A stretch of 64,000 nt of DNA, from the NCBI RefSeq assembly GCF_018413645.1, contig NZ_JAHCDA010000002.1, forward strand, positions 620,001-684,000, in the 5' to 3' direction. The stretch comes from Roseococcus pinisoli. GTDB taxonomy: Bacteria > Pseudomonadota > Alphaproteobacteria > Acetobacterales > Acetobacteraceae. Below the pieces are notes generated by a model, which did not search any database, was not told the origin of the DNA, and was given only the letters and a program-made list of their open reading frames with translations. This document shows, one piece after another, positions 57,824 through 64,000 of the stretch; positions within the stretch are counted from its first letter, which is position 1, and each line of letters begins with the position of its first letter. A program made the position numbers and the translations under genes.

Positions 57824-58810
57824 TCATTGCTGCCGGGCGCCCGAGCGCCGGACCACCTCGGCCCAATGCGGGATATCGGCGGCGAGACGCGCGCGCATCT
57901 CCTCCGGGCCACCCAGCATCATCGTAAAGCCCATGCCTTCCAGGCGCGCCCGTATCTCGGGCGTGTCCGTCACCTTGCGGATGGCGGCGTGCAGGCGGTC
58001 GATGATGGGACGAGGCGTCGCGGCGGCCACCACCACGCCGTACCAGGTGGTGCTGACGAAGCCCGGCATGTCGCAGGCCTCCGCGATGGTCGGAATCTCG
58101 GGAAGGCTCGGCATCCGCTGGGCGGAGGTGATGCCCAGCAGCCGCACCCGGCCGTTCCGCCAGTCATCCAGCACGGGGCCGGACTGGTAGAAGAAGAGGT
58201 CCGCATCGCCCTGGTAGAGCGCGGTCATCGCGAAGGGGCCGCCCCGATAGGGCACATGCGTGACGTCGATATTGGCGGCGGTCGCGAACTGCGCGGCGGC
58301 GAGATGCGTCGAGGCGCCGATGCCGCTGCTGGCATAGTTCAGGCGGCCGGGCGCCGCCCGCGCGGCGGAAATCAACGCCTGGCAATTGGTGAACTGCGGC
58401 CGCTTCTCGGCGCTCACCACCAGCACGTTCGGGGCCTCGAAGAGCGTCATGACCGGCGCCAGATCCGTCTGGGTGTCGATCGGCATCGAGGGCATCACGG
58501 CCCGGTTGATGGCCAGCATGGCCGAGGTCGCGGCCAGGACCACCGTGCCGTCGGGTGCCGCCCTCGCCGTCGCCTCGAGGGCGATGTTGCCCGAAGCGCC
58601 GGTGCGCGCCTCGACCGCCGTGGGCGACCCCAGCTCGGCGGCAAGGGGCTGCTGGATCAGCCGCCAGTAGATGTCGGCCTGCGTTCCGGCAGGAAAGCCG
58701 CCCATCAGCAGGATGGGCCGCCCGCCAGTCATGGAGGGCTGAGGCTGCGCCAGAGCGGCGTGACCGGCCATGAGGCCGGCCATCGTGGCAACAAGAAGTG
58801 GAATTCGCAT
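57824..58810 (-). CDS. Tripartite tricarboxylate transporter substrate-binding protein (Bug family)
   Basis: 328 aa. Signal peptide MRIPLLVATMAGLMAGHAAL, then the Bug core: LMGGFPAGTQADIYWRLIQQ, EARTGASGNIALEATARAAP, DLAPVMTLFEAPNVLVV, LNYASSGIGASTHLAAAQFA and VTHVPYRGGPFAMTALYQGD. TctA/TctB membrane genes are not nearby, so it is one of the orphan Bug proteins common in these bacteria. Ligand unknown. Convergent with the dehydrogenase. Confidence 0.9.
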   Translation of the reverse strand: MRIPLLVATMAGLMAGHAALAQPQPSMTGGRPILLMGGFPAGTQADIYWRLIQQPLAAELGSPTAVEARTGASGNIALEATARAAPDGTVVLAATSAMLAINRAVMPSMPIDTQTDLAPVMTLFEAPNVLVVSAEKRPQFTNCQALISAARAAPGRLNYASSGIGASTHLAAAQFATAANIDVTHVPYRGGPFAMTALYQGDADLFFYQSGPVLDDWRNGRVRLLGITSAQRMPSLPEIPTIAEACDMPGFVSTTWYGVVVAAATPRPIIDRLHAAIRKVTDTPEIRARLEGMGFTMMLGGPEEMRARLAADIPHWAEVVRRSGARQQ

Positions 58811-58919
58811 CGACCTAAGGCTCCCAGACCGTTTCTTCGCCGGTTATGAAAGTCGTTTCCCGCTTCTTTCTACACGAAGACTGCCGCCGCGCTCTTCCTT
58901 TCTTCCTGGTCGGCCCGCC

Positions 58920-59240
58920 TCAGTTGCCGGGATGACTTTCGCCATCGCCGGGCAGCCCGGCCGTCGTGGCCGCCGACGCGGCGCCCTTCAGCGTGGCGAT
59001 CTCCGCCTCCAGGGCCGCGACGCGGATTTCCAGCGCCTCGGCCTGGGTCCGTGCCCGCCGCGCCACTTCCATCACCGCTTCGAGATCCTCGGCGCGCGCC
59101 AGCTCCAGCTTGCGAACGATCGCCTCGGTCTGGGCCTTGGCCATGGCCTCCATCTCCGCGCGCAGGCCGCTCAGCAGGGAAAAGGCGCCCCCGGCGACCC
59201 CTGCCAGATCGTCCAGCCGCTGCCTGCCATCCTTGAACAT
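58920..59240 (-). CDS. ubiK: Ubiquinone biosynthesis accessory factor UbiK
   Basis: 106 aa. Helical, ending in a coiled coil: LEAVMEVARRARTQAEALEI then RVAALEAEIATLKG, the UbiK/YqiC (BMFP) pattern. UbiK helps the ubiquinone-synthesis complex in aerobic growth, on the inner-membrane face. ATG at 59240 has GGAGAG 8 nt upstream; the longer open frame is a shadow of hldD. The tail is Gly/Ala-rich. Divergent from hldD with 46 bp between the starts. Confidence 0.85.
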   Translation of the reverse strand: MFKDGRQRLDDLAGVAGGAFSLLSGLRAEMEAMAKAQTEAIVRKLELARAEDLEAVMEVARRARTQAEALEIRVAALEAEIATLKGAASAATTAGLPGDGESHPGN

Positions 59241-59286
59241 CTGAACTCTCCTTGCTGCATGCGCCCCGGCGATATAACGGGCACAT

Positions 59287-60249
59287 ATGATCCTCGTCAC
59301 CGGCGGCGCCGGATTCATCGGCTCGAACCTTGTCGCAGCTCTCACCGCCCGTGGCGATGAGGTGGTGGTTCTGGACGAGCTCGGCAACGAGGAGAAGTGG
59401 CGCAACCTCTCCGAAGCCGTGCTGGCCGGGCTGCTGCCGCCCTCTGGCCTCGACGCGGCACTCGCGATGCGCCCGCGGGCGATCGTGCATATGGGCGCCA
59501 TCAGCGCGACCACCGTCCGAGACGGCGACCTCGTGGCCGAGACCAACTTCACCCTCTCGCTGAAGCTCTGGGACTGGTGCGCGGCGCAGGGTGTCCCCTT
59601 CATCTACGCCTCCTCGGCCGCCACCTATGGCGACGGCGACAAGGGCTTCGTGGACGAGGAGACGCCCGAGGAGCTCGCGCGGCTGCAACCGCTGAACCTC
59701 TATGGCTGGTCCAAGCACCTCTTCGACCGCCGGGTGGCGCAGATGCTCCAGCTCGGCCGGCCGCGCCCGCCGCAATGGGCCGGGCTGAAGTTCTTCAACG
59801 TCTACGGGCCCCGCGAAGGCCATAAGGGCCGCATGGCGAGCGTCGCCCTGCACAAGTATCGCGAGATCCTGTCCGGCCAACCCGCCCGCCTCTTCGCCTC
59901 CGACCGCGAGGGCGTGGCCGATGGCATGCAGTCGCGCGATTTCGTGAACGTGAACGACTGCGTGAACGTGATGCTCTGGCTGCTGGACAATCCCGGTGTC
60001 TCGGGCCTGTTCAACTGCGGCAGCGGCCAGGCGCGCAGCTTCCTGGACCTGACCAAGGCGGTCTACGCCGCGCTCGAGGTGCCCGAGCGCATCGAATTCA
60101 TGCCCATGCCCGAGGATCTGCGCGGCAAGTACCAGTACTTCACCGAGGCACCGATGGCGAAGCTGCGCCAGGCCGGCTACCCCCACCCGCCGACGCCGCT
60201 CGAAAAGGGCGTCGGCGACTACGTGGCCTGGCTGCGCGCGAATGCCTGA
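59287..60249 (+). CDS. hldD: ADP-L-glycero-D-manno-heptose 6-epimerase
   Basis: 320 aa extended SDR. NADP loop MILVTGGAGFIGSNLVAAL; the catalytic region YGWSKHLFDRRV (YxxxK) with SSAATYGDGDKGF; FNVYGPREGHKGRMASVALH and FNCGSGQARSFLDL are HldD (RfaD) features. It makes the L,D-heptose donor for lipopolysaccharide inner core. Starts at an ATG with no strong ribosome-binding site; the frame agrees with the family start. Confidence 0.93.
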   Translation: MILVTGGAGFIGSNLVAALTARGDEVVVLDELGNEEKWRNLSEAVLAGLLPPSGLDAALAMRPRAIVHMGAISATTVRDGDLVAETNFTLSLKLWDWCAAQGVPFIYASSAATYGDGDKGFVDEETPEELARLQPLNLYGWSKHLFDRRVAQMLQLGRPRPPQWAGLKFFNVYGPREGHKGRMASVALHKYREILSGQPARLFASDREGVADGMQSRDFVNVNDCVNVMLWLLDNPGVSGLFNCGSGQARSFLDLTKAVYAALEVPERIEFMPMPEDLRGKYQYFTEAPMAKLRQAGYPHPPTPLEKGVGDYVAWLRANA

Positions 60250-60307
60250 TCGGCATCGTTGACCGGCCGATTCACGCCTCCGGGCTACGCCCTGTGGCGA
60301 TCGGTCG

Positions 60308-61108
60308 TTACCGTCCTTTGAAGACCGGCTTCCGCTTCTCGTTGAAGCTGCGGATGCCCTCGATCCGGTCTTCCGTCGGCACCATGCGGTTATAGGCCTC
60401 GATCTCGAAGCGCATGCCGCTGCGCAGGTCCATCTGCAGCCCGTAATGGATGCTGCGCTTGGCCTGCCGCACCGAGATGGGGGCGTTGCCGGCGATGCGC
60501 TCGGCCGTGGCGAGCGCGGCCGGCAGCAGTTCCTCGGCCGAGTAGACGGCGTTCAGGATGCCCCAGTCCAGCGCCTGCTGGGCGTTGAAGGGCGTGCCGG
60601 TCAGGATGATCTCCTTCGCGCGCCGCTCGCCCACGATGCGCGGCAGGGTCTGGGTGCCGCCGGCGCCGGGCATGATGCCGATCGTCACCTCGGTCAGCGC
60701 GAAGCGGGCCGTGTCCACGCCATAGGCGAAGTCCGAAGACAGGACCATTTCCAGCCCGCCCGCATAGGCATGGCCGTTCACGGCGGCGATCACCGGCACC
60801 GGGCAGTCCAGCAACGCCTGGAAGGCCCGCTCGAAGATCTCATGCTGGGCGACCCATTGCGCATCGGTCATGCCGTTGCGCTCCTTCAGGTCGCCACCAG
60901 CGCAGAAGACGCGCCCGCCGGTGGCGGTGAAGACGACGCAGCGGATGTCGCCGGGCTCGGCGGTCAGCGTGGTCCAGAGCGCCAGCAGGTCGCGCCCCAT
61001 CTGCGTGTTCAGCGCATTCGCGACCTCAGGGCGATTGAGCCGCGCCACCAGCACATGCGGCGAAGGGGTTTCGAGGGCGATGGTCTCGAAGCTCGGAAGC
61101 GGGTTCAT
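60308..61108 (-). CDS. Enoyl-CoA hydratase/isomerase family protein
   Basis: 266 aa crotonase with both catalytic glutamates: GHAYAGGLEMVLSSDFAYG (first Glu) and FALTEVTIGIMPGAGGTQTL (second Glu). Oxyanion CAGGDLKERNGM. The end EKRKPVFKGR equals that of the crotonase at 1155-1949, but this one keeps the hydratase residues. Probably a beta-oxidation-type or methylglutaconyl-CoA hydratase. No ribosome-binding site of note. Divergent from the Bug gene. Confidence 0.88.
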   Translation of the reverse strand: MNPLPSFETIALETPSPHVLVARLNRPEVANALNTQMGRDLLALWTTLTAEPGDIRCVVFTATGGRVFCAGGDLKERNGMTDAQWVAQHEIFERAFQALLDCPVPVIAAVNGHAYAGGLEMVLSSDFAYGVDTARFALTEVTIGIMPGAGGTQTLPRIVGERRAKEIILTGTPFNAQQALDWGILNAVYSAEELLPAALATAERIAGNAPISVRQAKRSIHYGLQMDLRSGMRFEIEAYNRMVPTEDRIEGIRSFNEKRKPVFKGR

Positions 61109-61220
61109 CGAGGATTATTCTCTCCCATAGGTAGATATGACCGGTTGGCGAACGAGCGCCGATCCCGCAATCTCCCCCGCAAGGCCGTGGCTCACAATCC
61201 ATGGCATCGGGAGAGAGACC

Positions 61221-62198
61221 ATGTTCCAACGTCGTGGCCTGCTGGCCGCCCCCTTCCTTCTTGGCGCGGCGCCGGCCGCGCTGGCGCAGAGCGGTGCCTT
61301 CCCGCAGCGCCCCGTCCGGGTCGTGATCCCCTGGCCGCCGGGCCAGGCCACCGACCTCGCCGCGCGAATCGTCATGCAGCGCCTGTCGGAGACGATGGGC
61401 CAGGCCTTCGTCGCCGAGAACCGGGCCGGTGCCGGCGGCATGATCGGCACCGACGTCGCCGCCAAATCCCCGCCCGACGGATATACCCTGCTGGCCGGCT
61501 CGACGGGCCCGATCGTCACCTCCCCGCTCGTCCAGCGCACGCCCTATGACACCACCCGGGACTTCACCTATCTCGGCATCACCGGGCTTTCTTCCTACCT
61601 GCTGGTCGTCGAGCCGAACTTCCCGGCCCGGACGGCGGCGGAATTCGTCGCGCTGGTGCGCGCCAATCCCGGCAAATACACCTTCTCCTCCTCCGGCACC
61701 GGGGCAACGGCCCATGTCATCGCCGCCTGGTTCAACGCCCTCGCGGGCCTCGACGTGGTGCATGTCCCCTTCGCCGGCAGCGGCCCGGCGCTGACGGCGG
61801 TGGCCGGCGGCCATGTGAACTTCTCGGTCGAGACCCTGGCCGGGACCGGCCCGCTGATCCGCAACGGCCAGCTTCGCGCGCTGGGCATTTCGCTCAAGGA
61901 CGGCTCGGTGCTCGCGCCGGACGTGCCGCCGCTGGCCCGCCTGCCGGGCTGCGAGAACTTCGATGCCGGCGCCTGGATCGGACTGATGGGCCCGGCCGGC
62001 CTTCCACGGCCCGTCATCGAGCGGATCGACACCGAGATCGGCAACGCGATGCGGCAGCAGGAAGTGCGCGACCGGATGGCCGCGGCCGGCCTGGAGCCGC
62101 AGCACCACAGCGCGGCAGCGATGGACCAGTACGTCCTTCGCCAGCAGGCCGCCTTCAGGGACGCGATCCAGCGCGCCAATATCCGCATCGAGGGCTGA
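61221..62198 (+). CDS. Tripartite tricarboxylate transporter substrate-binding protein (Bug family)
   Basis: 325 aa. Signal peptide MFQRRGLLAAPFLLGAAPAA (Tat-like RRGLLAA start). Bug core: VRVVIPWPPGQATDLAARIV, ENRAGAGGMIGTDVAAKSPP, DGYTLLAGSTGPIV, YTFSSSGTGATAHVIAAWF and VVHVPFAGSGPALTAVAGGH. ATG at 61221 with GGGAGAG upstream; the earlier ATG at 61137 gives a poor extension. No TctAB genes nearby. Ligand unknown. Confidence 0.9.
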   Translation: MFQRRGLLAAPFLLGAAPAALAQSGAFPQRPVRVVIPWPPGQATDLAARIVMQRLSETMGQAFVAENRAGAGGMIGTDVAAKSPPDGYTLLAGSTGPIVTSPLVQRTPYDTTRDFTYLGITGLSSYLLVVEPNFPARTAAEFVALVRANPGKYTFSSSGTGATAHVIAAWFNALAGLDVVHVPFAGSGPALTAVAGGHVNFSVETLAGTGPLIRNGQLRALGISLKDGSVLAPDVPPLARLPGCENFDAGAWIGLMGPAGLPRPVIERIDTEIGNAMRQQEVRDRMAAAGLEPQHHSAAAMDQYVLRQQAAFRDAIQRANIRIEG

Positions 62199-62245
62199 GA
62201 CGGGTTCCCCGGGGCGCCTCGCCTCGGGCCCGAAGGGAGGAAACG

Positions 62246-63034
62246 ATGCTTCGCCGCCATTTCCTGGTCGCCGGGGGGCTGCTGGCCGCCCCGCGCTTCG
62301 CCCATGCCGCCGGCGTCTCCCTCCATGTCATGACTTCGGGCGCCTTCACGGCGCCCTATCGGCTTCTCGGGCCGAGCTTCGAGGCGGCTTCGGGAAACAA
62401 GCTCGAATCCGCCTATGGCGCCTCCATGGGCAATGCGCCCGACGCCATCCCGCAGCGCCTTTCGCGCGGCGAGCCGGCCGACGTGGTCATCCTCGCCCGC
62501 GAGGCGCTGGATGCGCTGGTGCGGAACGGCCAGGTCCGGCCGGGCAGCGAGGTGGATCTCGTGGAATCGCGCATCGCCCTGGCCGTGCGTGCCGGCACGC
62601 CGCATCCGCGCATCGGCACCGTCGAGGAGTTTCGCCAAGCGATGCTGAACGCGCGCAGCATCGGCTATTCGGCCAGCGCCAGCGGCGTCTACTTCGCGAC
62701 CGAGCTGCTGCAGCGCCTCGGCATCGCCGACCAGGTCCTGCCAAAGACCCGCCGCATCCTGAGCGAGCGCGTGGGCAGCGTCGTGGCCCGCGGCGAGCTG
62801 GAGCTCGGCCTGCAGCAGGTGAGCGAGCTGCTGCCCATCCCCGGCATCGAGATGGTGGGGCCCCTGCCCGACCCGATCCAGCGCGTGACCACCTTCTCGG
62901 CCGGGATCGGCGCGCGCTCGGCCCAGCCCGAGGCAGCGCGGGCGCTGATCGCCTTCTTCGCCTCGCCCGCCGCGCACGACGTCATCCGGCGAACGGGGCT
63001 GGACCCGGTGCGCCAGCCCGCCCTCGCCAACTGA
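62246..63034 (+). CDS. Periplasmic substrate-binding protein, ModA-like type
   Basis: 262 aa. Signal peptide MLRRHFLVAGGLLAAPRFAH (Tat-like). PBP2 fold of the molybdate/sulphate-binding sort: HVMTSGAFTAPYRLLGPSFE, RGEPADVVILAREALDALVR and YSASASGVYFATELLQRLGI, with GLQQVSELLPIPGIEMVGPL. True ModA-type anion residues cannot be assigned. No ABC permease or ATPase is adjacent, so it may be an orphan sensor or receptor. GGGAGGAAACG precedes the ATG. Convergent with fabI. Confidence 0.82.
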   Translation: MLRRHFLVAGGLLAAPRFAHAAGVSLHVMTSGAFTAPYRLLGPSFEAASGNKLESAYGASMGNAPDAIPQRLSRGEPADVVILAREALDALVRNGQVRPGSEVDLVESRIALAVRAGTPHPRIGTVEEFRQAMLNARSIGYSASASGVYFATELLQRLGIADQVLPKTRRILSERVGSVVARGELELGLQQVSELLPIPGIEMVGPLPDPIQRVTTFSAGIGARSAQPEAARALIAFFASPAAHDVIRRTGLDPVRQPALAN

Positions 63035-63037
63035 TCC

Positions 63038-63853
63038 TCAGCCCATATGGTGCAGGCCGCCATCGACATAGATGGTGTCGCCCGTCATGCCCGAGGCCGC
63101 GCCGCTGACCAGGAAGGCGACGACCCGCCCGACCTCGGCGATGTCCACCAGCCGCTGCGCCGGGGCGCGGGCGATGGCGCTATCCACCAGCTCGTCGAAC
63201 TGGGCGATCCCGCTCGCCGCCCGCGTGCGCAGCGGGCCCGGAGAGACGGCGTAGACGCGGATATTCCGCGGCGCGAGCTCGTTCGCCGCATACCGCGTCG
63301 CGGCCTCCAGCGCCGCCTTCACCGGCCCCATCAGGTTGTAGTTGTCCACGACCTTGTCGGCGCCGTGATAACTCATGGTGATGAGCGACCCGCCCTCGGT
63401 CATCAGCGGCTCGGCCAGCTTCGCCATCCGCAGGAACGACCAGCAGGAGACCTGCATCGCCTGCGCGAAGCCTGGCCAGGAGCAGTCCACGACGCGGCCA
63501 TGCAGGTCGTCGCGAGGCGCGTAGGCGATGGAATGCACGAGGAAGTCCAGCTTGCCCCATTTGTCTGCGATCGTGGCGAAGACCTCCTCCATCGCCCCTT
63601 CCCGCTCGACGTCGAGTGGAAGAAAAAGCGAGGCCTCGAGCGTCTCGGCCAGCGGGCGGACATAGGGCTCCGCCTTCTCGTTCAGGTAGGTGACGGCGAG
63701 TTCCGCGCCCAGGTTGCGCAGCGTGGCGGCGCAGCCATGGGCGATGCTGTGCCGGTTCGCGATGCCGACGACGAGGCCGCGCTTGCCCTTCAGCATGTCC
63801 CCCACGCGGTCTTCCGGCCGCCAGATGGTCGAAGGCGGGGTGGTCGGGCTCAT
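63038..63853 (-). CDS. fabI: Enoyl-ACP reductase (FabI)
   Basis: 271 aa. The NADH-dependent last step of fatty-acid elongation. GLVVGIANRHSIAHGCAATL is the FabI dinucleotide site (GxxxxxSIAxG), LDFLVHSIAYAPRDDL and VDNYNLMGPVKAALEAATRY give the Tyr-x6-Lys pair. C terminus TGDTIYVDGGLHHMG matches FabI. ATG 63853 has GAGGAG 8 nt upstream; a second ATG 19 codons on begins the core, so the first 19 residues are an N-terminal extension typical of alphaproteobacterial FabI. Confidence 0.93.
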   Translation of the reverse strand: MSPTTPPSTIWRPEDRVGDMLKGKRGLVVGIANRHSIAHGCAATLRNLGAELAVTYLNEKAEPYVRPLAETLEASLFLPLDVEREGAMEEVFATIADKWGKLDFLVHSIAYAPRDDLHGRVVDCSWPGFAQAMQVSCWSFLRMAKLAEPLMTEGGSLITMSYHGADKVVDNYNLMGPVKAALEAATRYAANELAPRNIRVYAVSPGPLRTRAASGIAQFDELVDSAIARAPAQRLVDIAEVGRVVAFLVSGAASGMTGDTIYVDGGLHHMG

Positions 63854-63928
63854 GGCAAAGGCTCCTCGAAGAGAATGTGCAGATATCGCAGCGACGGCAG
63901 CGCGGGGATGATGTTGCGGTGACGCGGC

Positions 63929-64000
63929 TTAGCCCGGCCAGTCGGCCTCCAATACGGCGCCGGTCGAGGATTCGGTGATGAAGGCCTTGCCGTCGCGCAG
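63929..64000 (-). CDS. C-terminal end of an unidentified protein (truncated by window edge)
   Basis: The last 23 codons and TAA of a minus-strand gene: LRDGKAFITESSTGAVLEAD, then WPG. It reads without stops to the window edge and lies 75 nt upstream of fabI in the same direction, so it may be in the fabI operon. Too short to name. Confidence 0.5.
   Translation of the reverse strand: MRDGKAFITESSTGAVLEADWPG

Overview
This is a 64 kb, visibly GC-rich, densely coded bacterial chromosome segment. The gene content points to an alphaproteobacterium, most likely the Acetobacteraceae/Roseomonas group (inference). The pointers are several orphan tripartite-tricarboxylate (Bug) and TAXI binding proteins, hydantoinase A/B, a PhnF-controlled C-P lyase cluster, UbiK, HldD and FabI. 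No phage, intact insertion sequence, CRISPR array or rRNA was seen. Two tRNA genes are present (Asn-GTT and Thr-TGT).

Layout. 0-2 kb: a TAXI-type TRAP binding protein and an atypical enoyl-CoA hydratase-like gene. 2-11.5 kb: one long minus-strand operon running adaptor - RND pump - MnhE - MnhF - MnhG - (MbhD+MnhB fusion) - MnhC - MnhD - MnhD2, with almost every junction overlapping. It therefore joins a drug-efflux pump to an Mrp-type cation/proton antiporter. 11.6-17.7 kb: alpha/beta hydrolase, a basic hypothetical protein, GntP permease with patatin lipase, AI-2E-type permease. 17.8-24 kb: tRNA-Asn, a 455-bp gene-free stretch, an MFS transporter, a secreted trypsin-like protease, a previously hidden 24-codon ORF (20821-20895) with a near-perfect Shine-Dalgarno and its own terminator, and a giant DUF2339 membrane protein. 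24-29.4 kb: a GAF histidine kinase, a secreted all-charged helix protein, VOC protein, glycosyltransferases.

29.4-37.6 kb: the phosphonate module. phnF and a divergent phnM paralog read left; phnG-H-I-J-K-L-M plus a 2H-phosphoesterase gene read right, each overlapping the next. A palindrome covering the phnG start codon is the likely PhnF operator. PhnJ has the C-P lyase cysteine spacing. phnN, phnP and a phosphonate transporter are absent from the window; the 2H phosphoesterase could stand in for PhnP.

37.7-46.3 kb: EF-hand protein, a 1294-residue hybrid histidine kinase overlapping a REC-GGDEF diguanylate cyclase, a P-loop kinase, a LOG-family/NUDIX pair and two GNATs. 46.3-48 kb: three small odd minus-strand genes ending at the 3' side of tRNA-Thr. 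48-64 kb: mostly housekeeping and catabolism (RlmB, MhpD-like hydratase, GlpD, HAD phosphatase, hyuB-hyuA-SDR operon, D-2-hydroxyacid dehydrogenase, Bug proteins, UbiK, HldD, enoyl-CoA hydratase, a ModA-like binding protein, FabI and the tail of one more gene).

The observations most worth follow-up are the 24-codon metal-ligand-rich peptide, the pump-plus-antiporter operon, and a 29-bp motif (25/29 identical) shared by the control regions of the efflux operon and the patatin/AI-2E divergent pair. Start codons were chosen by eye from ribosome-binding sites and family starts; nothing was searched against a database.
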